Assembly: GCF_017876435.1 (NCBI RefSeq)
Contig: NZ_JAGIOA010000001.1
Coordinates: forward strand, 1,736,001 to 1,800,000
DNA: 64,000 nucleotides
Direction: 5' to 3'
Source of the DNA: Microbacterium phyllosphaerae
GTDB taxonomy: Bacteria > Actinomycetota > Actinomycetes > Actinomycetales > Microbacteriaceae
The notes beneath the pieces are model-generated. The model did not search any database and was not told the origin of the DNA. It worked only from the letters and a program-made list of their open reading frames with translations. The translations under genes and the position numbers were made by a program. Each line of letters starts with the position of its first letter. The first letter of the stretch is position 1. Of the stretch, positions 45,338 to 54,370 are shown piece after piece.

Positions 45338-46720
45338 GTGACCTCACGTACAGCGCAGCAGTCCGCAAGCACCGCGCAGCAGTCCACCCGTAAGACGACG
45401 ACGCGAGCAGCGTCCGCTGATCCCGATCAGGATCTCCGGACCTACGTGCTCGACACGTCCGTCCTGCTGAGCGATCCACAGGCGTTCTTCCGGTTCGCCG
45501 AGCACTCGGTCGTTCTTCCGGTGGTCGTCATCACCGAGCTCGAGGGCAAGCGCCACGACCCCGAGATCGGCTACTTCGCCCGGCAGGCCCTGCGCCACCT
45601 CGACGATCTTCGCGTCGAGCACGGACGTCTCGACTTCCCGGTCGAGGTCGGAGAGGGCGGCACTCTTCGCGTCGAGCTCGCCAACACCGACGCATCCGTG
45701 CTTCCGGCCGGCATCCGACTCAGCGACAACGACACCCGCATCCTCTCGGTGGCCATGCACCTCGCGCAGGACGGACAGGATGTCACGATCGTCTCGAAGG
45801 ACCTCCCGATGCGCGTCAAGGCCGCATCTCTCGGTCTCCGTGCCGAGGAGTACCTGGCAGAGCAGGCGGTCGACTCCGGCTGGACGGGCATCACGACCCT
45901 CGACCTCTCGGGCGACGAGATCAGCGACCTCTATGAGAGCGAGGTCGGCATCAGCGAGGACGCCAGGGGGCTCCCGGTCAACACGGGGCTCATCATCCAC
46001 TCGGAGCGCGGTTCCGCCCTCGGACGGATGACGGGAGACGGCGAGTACAAGCTCGTGCGCGGCGATCGCGACATCTTCGGCATGCACGGCCGTTCGGCAG
46101 AGCAGCGGATCGCGATCGACCTGCTGACAGACCCCGATGTGGGCATCGTCTCTCTCGGCGGACGAGCGGGCACGGGCAAATCGGCGCTCGCGCTGTGCGC
46201 CGGACTCGAGGCGGTGCTCGAACGCCAGCAGCAGAAGAAGATCATCGTCTTCCGCCCGCTGTTCGCCGTCGGCGGTCAGGAGCTCGGCTACCTTCCCGGC
46301 GACCAGGGCGAGAAGATGGGGCCCTGGGGGCAGGCGGTCTTCGACACCCTCGGCTCCGTGGTCTCGGGCAACGTCATGGAGGAGGTCGTCGAGCGAGGCA
46401 TCCTCGAGGTGCTGCCGCTCACGCACATCCGCGGACGCTCGCTGCACGACGCGTTCGTGATCGTCGATGAGGCGCAGTCGCTCGAGCGCAACGTGCTGCT
46501 CACCGTGCTCAGCCGTATGGGGCAGAACTCCCGGGTCATCCTCACCCACGACGTGGGTCAGCGCGACAACCTGCGCGTCGGCCGTCACGACGGCATCGCC
46601 AGCGTGATCGAGACGCTCAAGGGCCACGAGCTGTTCGCCCACGTGACGCTGATGCGGTCGGAGCGTTCCGCGATCGCTGCTCTCGTCACCGAGCTCCTGG
46701 AGGGCGGCGAGCTCAGCTGA
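45338..46720 (+). CDS. PIN-PhoH protein (PhoH2-type RNA helicase/ribonuclease)
   Basis: This 460-aa two-domain protein has an N-terminal PIN nuclease ([28 protein letters not shown], acidic residues in [12 protein letters not shown]) and a C-terminal PhoH ATPase with Walker [14 protein letters not shown] (K281) and Walker [10 protein letters not shown]. The mycobacterial orthologue PhoH2 unwinds and cleaves RNA in an ATP-dependent way. The GTG at 45338 has GGGAG seven bases upstream. A TTG start at 45269 would add 23 residues but lacks support. A strong terminator follows. Confidence 0.9.
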   Translation: MTSRTAQQSASTAQQSTRKTTTRAASADPDQDLRTYVLDTSVLLSDPQAFFRFAEHSVVLPVVVITELEGKRHDPEIGYFARQALRHLDDLRVEHGRLDFPVEVGEGGTLRVELANTDASVLPAGIRLSDNDTRILSVAMHLAQDGQDVTIVSKDLPMRVKAASLGLRAEEYLAEQAVDSGWTGITTLDLSGDEISDLYESEVGISEDARGLPVNTGLIIHSERGSALGRMTGDGEYKLVRGDRDIFGMHGRSAEQRIAIDLLTDPDVGIVSLGGRAGTGKSALALCAGLEAVLERQQQKKIIVFRPLFAVGGQELGYLPGDQGEKMGPWGQAVFDTLGSVVSGNVMEEVVERGILEVLPLTHIRGRSLHDAFVIVDEAQSLERNVLLTVLSRMGQNSRVILTHDVGQRDNLRVGRHDGIASVIETLKGHELFAHVTLMRSERSAIAALVTELLEGGELS

Positions 46721-46728
46721 GTTCGCCC

Positions 46729-46766
46729 GGAAGCGGATGCCGCGGGGGTTCACGGCATCCGCTTCC
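46729..46766 (+). terminator. Intrinsic terminator after PIN-PhoH gene
   Basis: GGAAGCGGATGCCG pairs perfectly with CGGCATCCGCTTCC (14 bp) across a ten-base loop, nine bases after the stop codon, followed by GTCT. Confidence 0.88.
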
Positions 46767-46797
46767 GTCTGCCCGGGACCCGCCTCGGTTCCGATCT

Positions 46798-46862
46798 GCG
46801 GACGCCGTCCCGATCTGCGGGCACAACTGCATGAAACGTCTGCGTATCGGGACCGTGTCCGC
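46798..46862. repeat. Palindromic element, left copy, next to the AbiEi/DUF559 gene
   Basis: An imperfect 65-base palindrome opens GCGGAC and closes GTCCGC, with the core GTCCCGAT / ATCGGGAC. Bases 46791-46822 match 26 of 32 positions of the right-hand element at 47797-47828 in the same orientation. It ends eight bases before the stop codon end of the minus-strand DUF559 gene. Confidence 0.8.
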
Positions 46863-46870
46863 TGATGGAG

Positions 46871-47695
46871 TCAGGCGCGAGTGAGAGCGGCGATGATCGC
46901 GGCCTGCACCGTCGGCCAATCGTGGATGATCTGCGCGTAATCGAAGCGCAGCGTCTCGTATCCGAGGGCAGACGCCGCGGCATCCCGCACCAGATCTTTG
47001 TGGCGCATGGTCGTGCCGACGTGATTCTCTTTGCCATCCGCCTCGACGACAAGGCGTCCCCCGACGACGAAGTCCACTCGTCCCACCCCCACGAGCTCGA
47101 CCTGACAGTCGAGCCGGATCCCGAGCACATGCAGCCGCAGCCGCAGCAGGGATTCGAGACCGCTGTCCGAGTCGAGGCGCGCGAGATCGACGAGCCATTG
47201 TGCCGTGGCCGGGATCATGGTGCGGATGCGACCTCGCGCCGCCGTCGTGAGCAGCCTGAGTCGGAGCGCGGATTCGTACGCCGCGAAGAACGCCTCATCG
47301 CCCGCACACCGTCGGAAGTGGACGAGTGCGATCTCGAGCGAGGTCATTCCGAGCGGAACAGTGCCGCGGTAGTAATGGGACACGCACGAGCATCCGTCGT
47401 GAGGGTGCGCGTGCCGATCGCGACCGAGCCAGACGTGGGGCGCGGAGACCTGCATCAGCACCCAGACCCCCAGTAACTGAAGTACGCTCGCGCAGGTCAG
47501 TGCGCCTCCGTGCGCCGTGGCGGCGCGCACCTCGCGATCGATCGGGCCGCATGCGAACACACCGTCTCGGATTCGCTCGATCTCACCGCGCTGCACCGCA
47601 CGGGACAGCGCACGCCTGGTGAAACCGAGCGTCTGCAGATGTGAACCGCGGGCGAGTCCGCCGAGCCGGATGATGGTGTCAGAGGCTGAGAGCAT
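46871..47695 (-). CDS. AbiEi antitoxin-like / DUF559 (Vsr-like nuclease fold) fusion protein
   Basis: This 274-aa protein has an N-terminal winged-helix region like the type IV antitoxin AbiEi (LARGSHLQTLGFTRRALSRAVQRGEIERIRDGVFA) and a C-terminal DUF559 domain with a PD-(D/E)XK/Vsr-like layout: VGRVDFVV (D208), LVVEADGKENH (E218, D220), RHKDLVRD and LGYETLRF. No AbiEii toxin gene is adjacent. Codon usage is less GC-biased than neighbours and it contains the only in-frame TTA codon I found in the window (codon 74). It sits alone between PIN-PhoH and fumC, flanked by related palindromes, suggesting an acquired module. DNA-cutting activity is possible but unproven. Confidence 0.8.
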   Translation of the reverse strand: MLSASDTIIRLGGLARGSHLQTLGFTRRALSRAVQRGEIERIRDGVFACGPIDREVRAATAHGGALTCASVLQLLGVWVLMQVSAPHVWLGRDRHAHPHDGCSCVSHYYRGTVPLGMTSLEIALVHFRRCAGDEAFFAAYESALRLRLLTTAARGRIRTMIPATAQWLVDLARLDSDSGLESLLRLRLHVLGIRLDCQVELVGVGRVDFVVGGRLVVEADGKENHVGTTMRHKDLVRDAAASALGYETLRFDYAQIIHDWPTVQAAIIAALTRA

Positions 47696-47787
47696 GACTG
47701 ACAGAGTGCCTGCGGGGGAGCATCCTTGTGATCGATTCCCGGCTCCTGGGGTGACGACGGTCCGTATCCTGCATCCGTGCAGGAAAA

Positions 47788-47884
47788 GACAGCGCCCCGA
47801 TCTGCGGACCCTGACCCGACCTGCTGACTGTCCATCAAGAACAGTCGTCAGATCGGGACCGAGTCTGCGAATCGGGGCGCTGTC
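47788..47884. repeat. 97-base palindromic element, right copy, near DUF559 gene and after fumC
   Basis: Two 44-base arms (47788-47831 and 47841-47884) match at 35 of 44 positions as an inverted repeat around the nine-base loop CCATCAAGA. The outer 14 bases, GACAGCGCCCCGAT, pair perfectly, as does the inner GACTGT/ACAGTC. It lies 12 bases beyond the fumC stop and may terminate fumC, but its length and its relation to the left copy point to a repeat element. Confidence 0.88.
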
Positions 47885-47896
47885 AGTGCGTCGGGA

Positions 47897-49291
47897 TCAA
47901 CCGGGGTGAGTCATCGACAGCAGGTCGAGCTTCTCGTCGAGCTGCTCGAGCGTGAGGTCGCCGCGCTCCACGTAGCCGAGGTCGATCACTGCGTCGCGCA
48001 CCGTGATGCCCTTGGCGACAGCGTGCTTGGCGATCTTCGCCGCCGCCTCGTATCCGATGAGCTTGTTCAGCGGAGTGACGATCGACGGGCTCATGCCGGC
48101 GAATGCCGCGGCGCGCTCGAGGTTCGCCTGAAGACCGTCGACGGTCTTGTCGGCGAGCACACGCGAGGCGTTCGCGAGCAGACGGATCGACTCCAGCAGC
48201 GCCGTACCCATCACCGGGATGGCGACGTTGAGCTCGAACGAACCGGATGCTCCGGCCCAGGCGACGGTCGCGTCGTTGCCGATCACGCGCGCGCAGACCA
48301 TCAGCACGGCCTCGGGGACGACCGGGTTGACCTTGCCGGGCATGATCGAGGAACCGGGCTGCAGGTCGGGGATGTGCAGCTCTCCGAGTCCCGTGTTGGG
48401 GCCCGAGCCCATCCAGCGGAGGTCGTTGTTGATCTTGGTCAGTGAGACGGCGATGGTGCGCAGCGCACCGGATGCCTCGACGAGACCGTCACGGTTGGCC
48501 TGCGCCTCGAAGTGGTCCTTCGCCTCGGTGATCGGCAGCTCGGTCTCGGCTGCGAGCAGTGCGATGACCTTCTGCGGGAATCCGAGCGGCGTGTTGATGC
48601 CGGTACCGGTGGCCGTGCCTCCGAGCGGGACCTCGGAGACGCGGGGGAGCGCCGACTGCACGCGCTCGATGCCGAGACGGATCTGTCGGGCGTAGCCGCC
48701 GAACTCCTGGCCCAGGGTGACCGGGGTCGCATCCATGAGGTGCGTGCGGCCGGACTTGACCGCGTCCTTCCACAGCTCGGCCTTCGCCTCGAGGGCGACG
48801 GCGAGGTGGTCGAGCGCCGGGATCAGGGTGTCGATGAGCGCCTGCGTGACGGCGATGTGCACGGAGGTCGGGAACACGTCGTTCGACGACTGCGAGGCAT
48901 TCACGTGGTCGTTCGGGTGCACGTTCGCACCGAGGATGCGGGTCGCGAGGGTCGCGAGGACCTCGTTCATGTTCATGTTCGACGACGTGCCGGAGCCGGT
49001 CTGGTACGTGTCGACCGGGAACTCGGCGTCGTGCGCACCCGAAGCGACCTGGTCGGCGGCCTGCGCGATCGCGTCCGCGATGGCACCGTCGAGCGTGCCG
49101 AGCTCCTTGTTCGCGAGCGCTGCGGCCTTCTTGATGCGCGCGAGGGCGGCGATCTGCGTGGACTCGAGGCCCTTGCCCGAGATCGGGAAGTTCTCGACGG
49201 CGCGCTGCGTCTGCGCGCCGTAGAGCGCGTTCACGGGAACCCGCACCTCGCCCATGGTGTCGTGCTCGATGCGGTACTCGGTGTCGGTCAT
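47897..49291 (-). CDS. fumC: Class II fumarate hydratase
   Basis: Fumarase interconverts fumarate and malate in the TCA cycle. The 464-aa iron-independent class II enzyme has [54 protein letters not shown], and the family signature [18 protein letters not shown] precedes the ATG. Its start overlaps the carbonic anhydrase stop by four bases, forming an operon with can and perhaps the DUF4245 gene. The location near glpX and DUF4245 matches other Actinobacteria. Confidence 0.97.
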   Translation of the reverse strand: MTDTEYRIEHDTMGEVRVPVNALYGAQTQRAVENFPISGKGLESTQIAALARIKKAAALANKELGTLDGAIADAIAQAADQVASGAHDAEFPVDTYQTGSGTSSNMNMNEVLATLATRILGANVHPNDHVNASQSSNDVFPTSVHIAVTQALIDTLIPALDHLAVALEAKAELWKDAVKSGRTHLMDATPVTLGQEFGGYARQIRLGIERVQSALPRVSEVPLGGTATGTGINTPLGFPQKVIALLAAETELPITEAKDHFEAQANRDGLVEASGALRTIAVSLTKINNDLRWMGSGPNTGLGELHIPDLQPGSSIMPGKVNPVVPEAVLMVCARVIGNDATVAWAGASGSFELNVAIPVMGTALLESIRLLANASRVLADKTVDGLQANLERAAAFAGMSPSIVTPLNKLIGYEAAAKIAKHAVAKGITVRDAVIDLGYVERGDLTLEQLDEKLDLLSMTHPG

Positions 49292-49977
49292 TCCGAACCC
49301 TCCTTGGTTGCGGGGCCGTGCCCCTCGGTGTCGATTCCGTCTGAGTCGATTCCGACCGTGATGACGGGCACCGCGGTGCCCTCGGCCAGACGGTAGTTGG
49401 CGCCGACGATGCCCAGGCGGCCTTCGGCGACCGCGTGGGAGATCACCTCGGACGACTGCAGCAGATCGCTGACGGTGTTGCGCAGGTGCTCTTGGCCGAC
49501 CAGGTCGGCGTCGATCTCATCGACGGTCGTGCCGCCGTTCTCGACGAGCACCTTGCGGGCTGCGGGCACGATCGGCGCGATGAGCTTCCAGATGTGCGGG
49601 GGGAGGGGCGCGGCGTCGATCGCGGTCCCGTCGATGGCGGCGCGCACGGCGCCGCACGAGTCGTGGGCGAGGACGACGATCAGCGGCACGTTCAGCACGG
49701 CGACCGCGTATTCGAGGCTCGCGACGATCGACTCGCCGATCACCTGGCCGGCGTTGCGGACGACGAACAGATCGCCGAGGCCGAGGTCGAAGATGATCTC
49801 AGCGGCGAGACGCGAGTCCGAGCATCCGAACAGGGTCGCGACCGGATGCTGCGCTGCGGCGAGGTGCTTGCGGCGGGCGACATCCTGGTTCGGGTGTCGC
49901 GGAGCGTCGTCGACGAATCGCTGGTTGCCCTCCTGCATCTGCTTCCAGGCGGCGGCGGGCGTGAGCGTGTCTGTCAT
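49288..49977 (-). CDS. Beta-class carbonic anhydrase
   Basis: This enzyme interconverts CO2 and bicarbonate. The 229-aa protein has the zinc ligands and catalytic dyad C52, D54, R56 (GCSDSR) and H105, C108 (HDSCGA), with [10 protein letters not shown] between them. Bicarbonate supply would serve PEP carboxylase and biotin carboxylases. Coupled to fumC by a four-base overlap. It lies five bases after the DUF4245 gene, so three genes probably share a transcript. Confidence 0.94.
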   Translation of the reverse strand: MTDTLTPAAAWKQMQEGNQRFVDDAPRHPNQDVARRKHLAAAQHPVATLFGCSDSRLAAEIIFDLGLGDLFVVRNAGQVIGESIVASLEYAVAVLNVPLIVVLAHDSCGAVRAAIDGTAIDAAPLPPHIWKLIAPIVPAARKVLVENGGTTVDEIDADLVGQEHLRNTVSDLLQSSEVISHAVAEGRLGIVGANYRLAEGTAVPVITVGIDSDGIDTEGHGPATKEGSE

Positions 49978-49982
49978 GAGGG

Positions 49983-50621
49983 CTACTCCGAGAGTTCGCG
50001 GATCTGGGGGACGAGGGATTCGGCGAGGTCGGCGGTGGAGTCCGCGGAACGCGAGCCGTAGAGCAGGAGGTAGTCGTCACCCGCCTGCGTGCCGATCGCG
50101 TAGGTGATGTTCTGCTTCGCTCCGGCATCACCGAGCTCGTAGACATCCCATTCGAGGCCGCCGATCGAGGCCGTGTCGGTGGGGGCTGTTCCGTTCAGCC
50201 GCTGCGGTGCCCAGGACGAGTCCGCGCCGAACGCCTGAGCGAGCTTGATGAAGCCGCGCTCGTCCTCAGCGGAGGGGGCCAGGGTCACATCCCACACCGC
50301 GGTCGCTCCGCTCGTGAGACCGGCCGCGTTGACGCGCCAGAAATCGCCGAGGTCGGGCACGATCACCGGGCTGTCCACTGTCGATTCGACGTCGGCGGCG
50401 ATGCCGACCATGTCGATCTTCGCTGCCGTCGCGGGTTCTCCCCGCGGAACGATCAGCACGATGACCAGGACGATCGCGAGCGTCGCGATGAGCGCCGCGA
50501 CGAGGCCGCGGACGGTCTGGCTCGAGCGATACGCCTTGCTGAAGGCGGCCTTGCGTGCGGCCGTCTCCTCCGGAGTCTCGGGGCGGCCGATCTCGGCGAC
50601 GATGGGAGCGGGCTTGTTCAT
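49983..50621 (-). CDS. DUF4245 membrane-anchored protein
   Basis: A 212-aa protein with a short cytoplasmic N-terminus, one membrane helix ([19 protein letters not shown]) and an exported domain typical of the actinobacterial DUF4245 family, often encoded between fum/glpX and the exonuclease VII genes. Function unknown. The ATG at 50621 overlaps the xseB stop by four bases. The longer upstream frame overlaps xseB and is not used. Confidence 0.88.
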   Translation of the reverse strand: MNKPAPIVAEIGRPETPEETAARKAAFSKAYRSSQTVRGLVAALIATLAIVLVIVLIVPRGEPATAAKIDMVGIAADVESTVDSPVIVPDLGDFWRVNAAGLTSGATAVWDVTLAPSAEDERGFIKLAQAFGADSSWAPQRLNGTAPTDTASIGGLEWDVYELGDAGAKQNITYAIGTQAGDDYLLLYGSRSADSTADLAESLVPQIRELSE

Positions 50622-50857
50622 GACTCGACCTCGTCGGACGGATCGGATGCTGCGGCACGGGCGGCCTCGAGCCGACGCTTCGCGCCGAGCAGCCACTCCT
50701 CGCACCGCGCCGCGAGCGCCTCGCCGCGTTCCCAGAGGGCGAGCGACTGCTCGAGCGTCGGGGCACCCTGTTCGAGCTCGGAGACGACCTTCACGAGCTC
50801 GTCGCGAGCGGCCTCGAACGACAGCGTGTTCACAGGGGTGTCGTTCAGCGCACTCAC
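50618..50857 (-). CDS. xseB: Exodeoxyribonuclease VII small subunit
   Basis: This 79-aa small subunit partners XseA to degrade single-stranded DNA from both ends. The conserved core [37 protein letters not shown] forms the helical hairpin that binds the large subunit. It starts 31 bases after xseA and overlaps the DUF4245 gene. Confidence 0.95.
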   Translation of the reverse strand: MSALNDTPVNTLSFEAARDELVKVVSELEQGAPTLEQSLALWERGEALAARCEEWLLGAKRRLEAARAAASDPSDEVES

Positions 50858-50888
50858 GCCTCCATCCTACGCGGTGTGCGCGGGCCGC

Positions 50889-52181
50889 TCAGCCGGATGG
50901 AGGCGTCGACTCTTCGGCGATCTCGCCCTCCGAGCGAGCGGCGATCGACCCGCGGTCGACGGTGATCGTGAGGGCGCTGCCCGCGGGCGCGTCCGCCGCG
51001 TCGCGGAGGATCAGGCCGCCGTCGAGATGGGCGATCGCGTATCCGCGGGCGAGCGTGGCCGCGGGCGAGAGTGCGCGCAGGGAGGCCCGCAGCTCGCTGG
51101 TCTCTCGACCGGCCGCGTCGTGCAGGCGCGTGATCGTGTCGCGCCCTCGCGAGAGCAGCAGCCACACGTCCTGGGACCGTGAGTCGATGATGGGGCCGGG
51201 CGAACGCAGCGCGGGACGCGAGCGCAGCTGCTCGAGCTGGGCGATGTCGTGGGACAGTCGCTGGGTGAGCCGGGAGGTCGCCCGGGAACGCAGCTGGGCG
51301 ATGAGTGCTCGCTGCTCGCTGACGTCGGGCACGACCCGTTTCGCCGCATCCGTCGGAGTCGAGGCGCGGAGATCCGCGACGTCATCGAGGAGTGGACGGT
51401 CGTTCTCGTGTCCGATCGCGCTGACAACCGGGGTGGATGCCGCTGCCACGGCGCGGACGAGGCGCTCGTCGCTGAATCCGAGGAGCGTCTGCGGGTCTCC
51501 GCCGCCACGAGCGATGATGATGACGTCGACATCGGGGTCGGCGTCGAGTCGGGCGAGCGCGGCCAGGGTGTCGGGTACGCACCGGTCGCCCTGCACCGCC
51601 GCGTACTCGGTGCGGAACCGCACCTGCGGCCAGCGCAGCTCGGCGTTGCGATGCACGTCTTTCTCGGCATCGGATCGCTCACCCGTGATCAGACCGATCA
51701 CATGCGGGAGGAACGGAAGCCGTTTCTTGCGCGAAGGATCGAACAGGCCCTCCTGGCGCAGCTGGAGGCGGAGCTTCTCGAGGCGCTCGAGCTGATCGCC
51801 GAGACCGACGTGCTTCATGGCCGAGACGGTGAAGCTGAAGTCGCCCGCCTTGACGAAGTAGTCGGCCTTGACCGCGGCCACCACGTGGTCGCCGACGGCG
51901 AGATCGCCCGGAATCCTCGGTCGGACGCTCGACCAGATCCGGATCGAGATCTGAGCGTCGGAGCGGGTGTCCTTCAGCCGGGCGAAGATGTTGCCGCCGC
52001 GGACATTCCACGAGGTGATCTCGCCTTCGACCCAGACGGTGTTCCACCGGGCGACGAAGTCGCGGATCGTCCCGTTCAGCCGTGCGACCGAGGTCGGGGC
52101 GTCCGCCGACGAGTCGCGCGGAGCGACCGCATCAGCCGGTGGAGTCTCGCCAGGTCGAGTCGAGGCTTCGAAGACCGTCAT
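50889..52181 (-). CDS. xseA: Exodeoxyribonuclease VII large subunit
   Basis: This 430-aa catalytic subunit has an N-terminal OB-fold (GTIRDFVARWNTVWVEGEITSW), the stretch LFDPSRKKRLPFLPHVIGLITG, and the catalytic core IIARGGGDPQTLLGFSDERL with SAIGHENDRPLLDDVADLRASTPTDAA. The C-terminal part is helical and binds XseB copies. The ATG at 52181 gives the expected N-terminus. It is divergent from ispH with a 53-base shared promoter gap. Confidence 0.96.
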   Translation of the reverse strand: MTVFEASTRPGETPPADAVAPRDSSADAPTSVARLNGTIRDFVARWNTVWVEGEITSWNVRGGNIFARLKDTRSDAQISIRIWSSVRPRIPGDLAVGDHVVAAVKADYFVKAGDFSFTVSAMKHVGLGDQLERLEKLRLQLRQEGLFDPSRKKRLPFLPHVIGLITGERSDAEKDVHRNAELRWPQVRFRTEYAAVQGDRCVPDTLAALARLDADPDVDVIIIARGGGDPQTLLGFSDERLVRAVAAASTPVVSAIGHENDRPLLDDVADLRASTPTDAAKRVVPDVSEQRALIAQLRSRATSRLTQRLSHDIAQLEQLRSRPALRSPGPIIDSRSQDVWLLLSRGRDTITRLHDAAGRETSELRASLRALSPAATLARGYAIAHLDGGLILRDAADAPAGSALTITVDRGSIAARSEGEIAEESTPPSG

Positions 52182-52234
52182 CCGCTCAGTGCACCTTCCG
52201 CTCCTGCTCAGGTTGTCGGCGGTAGAATTCCAGT

Positions 52235-53314
52235 GTGACCTCCACTGCCGTTCATCTGCCTCTTCCGCGCATCCCACGAGTACGTGGGGCGGCCGGGCGG
52301 CTTCAGGATAACCCGGTGGCGGGGAACAAGCGCGTTCTGCTCGCGGCGCCGCGCGGATACTGCGCCGGAGTCGACCGTGCGGTCGTCGCCGTCGAGAAGG
52401 CACTCGAGCGGTACGGAGCGCCGGTGTATGTGCGCAAGCAGATCGTGCACAACATCCACGTCGTCACCGAGCTCGAGGAGAAGGGCGCGGTCTTCGTCGA
52501 AGAGGTCGATGAGGTGCCCGAGGGCGCTCACGTCGTCTTCAGTGCGCACGGAGTCTCGCCCGCCGTCGTCGAAGCGGCATCCGATCGCGGTCTGCACGCG
52601 ATCGATGCGACCTGCCCGCTCGTCACCAAGGTCCACCGCGAAGCGGTCCGCTTCGCCCGCGATGACTTCGAGATCCTGCTCATCGGTCACGAGGGCCACG
52701 AGGAGGTCGAGGGGACAGCCGGTGAGGCTCCGGATCACGTCACCATCGTGAATTCTCCCGACGAGGCCGACACGGTGCAGGTGAAGGATCCGTCGAAGGT
52801 CGTCTGGCTCTCGCAGACGACGCTCTCGGTCGACGAGACCATGGAGACGGTCAACCGTCTGCGCACGCGCTTCCCCGAGATGCACAATCCGCCGTCCGAC
52901 GACATCTGCTACGCGACGCAGAACCGCCAGGTCGCCATCAAGAAGGTCGCGGCGAACGCAGACCTCGTGATCGTGGTGGGATCTTCGAACTCCTCGAACT
53001 CGGTGCGGCTCGTCGAAGTGGCGCTGGAGTACGGTGCGAAGGCCGCGTACCGCGTGGACTACGCGGAAGAGGTCAAGCAGGAGTGGCTCGACGGGGTCGC
53101 CACGGTCGGCGTGACCAGTGGGGCATCCGTTCCCGAGGTGCTCGTGCGCGAGGTGCTCGACGCACTCGACGGTGCCGGCTACCACGACGTCGAAGAGGTC
53201 AAGACGGCGGAGGAGGACCTGATGTTCTCGCTGCCGAAGGAACTCCGCCAGGATGCCTCGGGTCAGCGCGATGCGCGTGCGCTGGGGGGCCGCGCCTCCG
53301 GCGGAAACGCCTGA
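52235..53314 (+). CDS. ispH: 4-hydroxy-3-methylbut-2-enyl diphosphate reductase
   Basis: IspH (LytB) makes isopentenyl and dimethylallyl diphosphate in the last step of the MEP pathway, using a 4Fe-4S cluster. The 359-aa protein has the three cluster cysteines C43 ([10 protein letters not shown]), C127 ([11 protein letters not shown]) and C225 (ICYATQNRQ), plus [12 protein letters not shown] and the catalytic glutamate in TSGASVPE. About 30 residues precede the usual N-terminus. TAGAAT lies six bases before the GTG, giving a leaderless mRNA. Confidence 0.97.
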   Translation: MTSTAVHLPLPRIPRVRGAAGRLQDNPVAGNKRVLLAAPRGYCAGVDRAVVAVEKALERYGAPVYVRKQIVHNIHVVTELEEKGAVFVEEVDEVPEGAHVVFSAHGVSPAVVEAASDRGLHAIDATCPLVTKVHREAVRFARDDFEILLIGHEGHEEVEGTAGEAPDHVTIVNSPDEADTVQVKDPSKVVWLSQTTLSVDETMETVNRLRTRFPEMHNPPSDDICYATQNRQVAIKKVAANADLVIVVGSSNSSNSVRLVEVALEYGAKAAYRVDYAEEVKQEWLDGVATVGVTSGASVPEVLVREVLDALDGAGYHDVEEVKTAEEDLMFSLPKELRQDASGQRDARALGGRASGGNA

Positions 53315-53316
53315 CG

Positions 53317-54108
53317 GTGCCCACGATCGACGCGACGCCGACGCTGATCGGTTCGGTTCAGCGCGCTCTGCGTCTGGTCGACATCGTGGCGAATTCGGCG
53401 CGCCCCGTGCCGGTCAAGGCGCTCGCGGCGCTCACCGGTCTCACCCAGGGCACGACGTACAACCTCGTGCGCACGCTGGTCCATGAGGGGTATCTGACGA
53501 ACGAACCGGACGGTCTCGTGCTGGGCGCGAGCTTCCCGGTGTTCCAGTCGGGTCCGGACGCCAGCGGGGTGCTTCTCGCGCGCGTGCGCACCGCGCTGCG
53601 CGAGGTCACCGAGGTCGTGGGAGCGACCGCGTACCTGTCGAGGTATCACGACGGCGAGCTGCACCTGGTCGACGTCGTCGACGCGGTGCGCTGCCCCCGA
53701 GTCGACCTGACGGTGGGACTCGAGTCGAGTGCGCATGCGACGGCGCTCGGCAAGCAGATCCTCACGGATCTCACCTGCGGTGAGCGTCTCGACTACCTTT
53801 CGCGGCACCGTCTCGAGGAGCTCACGCCGCGCACGATCAGCGATCGGAGCGCGCTTCTGGCCGAGCTCGAGCGGTCACCCGGCTTCGCCCTGGACCGCGA
53901 GGAATATGCGATCGGCAACAACTGCGTCGCCGTACCTGTGATCGCCCCGAACATCGTGGCGTCCCTCGCGATCTCGCTTCCTGCGGACGGCGCGCACGTG
54001 GACCGGGGGCTGGTCACGAAGCTCAAGCAGACTGCGACCCGATTGTCGCTTCAGCTGGGGGCGGACACTCTGACGAGCGGCGAGCCGGAGCTCCAGTCGT
54101 CCCTCTGA
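53317..54108 (+). CDS. IclR-family transcriptional regulator
   Basis: A 263-aa regulator with an N-terminal winged helix (VQRALRLVDIVANSARPVPVKALAALTGLTQGTTYNLVRTL) and a C-terminal effector domain (VVGATAYLSRYHDGELHLVDVV, SSAHATALGKQIL and GNNCVAVPVIAPN). IclR proteins control catabolic operons in response to small metabolites. The target is unknown. The GTG starts two bases after the ispH stop, so it may be cotranscribed with ispH. Confidence 0.9.
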   Translation: MPTIDATPTLIGSVQRALRLVDIVANSARPVPVKALAALTGLTQGTTYNLVRTLVHEGYLTNEPDGLVLGASFPVFQSGPDASGVLLARVRTALREVTEVVGATAYLSRYHDGELHLVDVVDAVRCPRVDLTVGLESSAHATALGKQILTDLTCGERLDYLSRHRLEELTPRTISDRSALLAELERSPGFALDREEYAIGNNCVAVPVIAPNIVASLAISLPADGAHVDRGLVTKLKQTATRLSLQLGADTLTSGEPELQSSL

Positions 54109-54165
54109 TCCTCTGTTGGTTCACTATCTGAAGAAATGCCCCTAGCGGGTCGGCACGCGCTTTCC

Positions 54166-54171
54166 TACTAT
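54166..54171 (+). promoter_or_regulatory. -10 element of the candidate C-loop RNA
   Basis: TACTAT fits the TANNNT pattern, placing a transcript start near 54178. No protein-coding start is placed to use it. No clear -35 is visible. Confidence 0.5.
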
Positions 54172-54177
54172 GTGTAG

Positions 54178-54308
54178 ATGTAGTCGCATGTGCAAACGGC
54201 ACTACAGGTGGTGGAACGTCCCCAGCGTTCCTCGACCCACTTGGATGACGAACGTCCCCAGCGTTCCGAGTCCGCGGCCCCGAGGAGTCCCCACTTCTCC
54301 GGGGCCGC
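54178..54308 (+). ncRNA. Candidate small RNA with three C-rich hairpin loops (6C-like)
   Basis: The identical 18-mer GAACGTCCCCAGCGTTCC occurs at 54214-54231 and 54250-54267 (36-base spacing). Each copy folds into a GAACG/CGTTC stem exposing UCCCCAG. A third hairpin (54274-54308, nine-base arms GCGGCCCCG/CGGGGCCGC) also carries UCCCCA in its loop region and could terminate transcription. This resembles the actinobacterial 6C RNA, whose loops contain runs of C, but here only four Cs. C-rich loops can pair with G-rich Shine-Dalgarno regions. No open frame here is convincing. Transcript ends are inferred. Confidence 0.6.
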
Positions 54309-54370
54309 CATCATGTTCGGGCGCGTCCGGTCTGAGAACTCCGCCGATCTGAGACGGCTACCATGGCGGG

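Noticed and set aside
45344..46753. Long minus-strand frame opposite PIN-PhoH
   Set aside because: The plus strand has clear PIN and PhoH motifs. The minus translation has none.
46871..47695. Complete restriction-modification or AbiE toxin-antitoxin system
   Set aside because: No methyltransferase or AbiEii nucleotidyltransferase toxin gene is adjacent. Only a single AbiEi/DUF559 gene is present.
54170..54352. 60-codon frame over the C-loop RNA
   Set aside because: The repeated NVPSVP peptide comes from the RNA's repeated hairpin. There is no ribosome-binding site or leaderless promoter at its start, and hairpin symmetry explains the sequence better.
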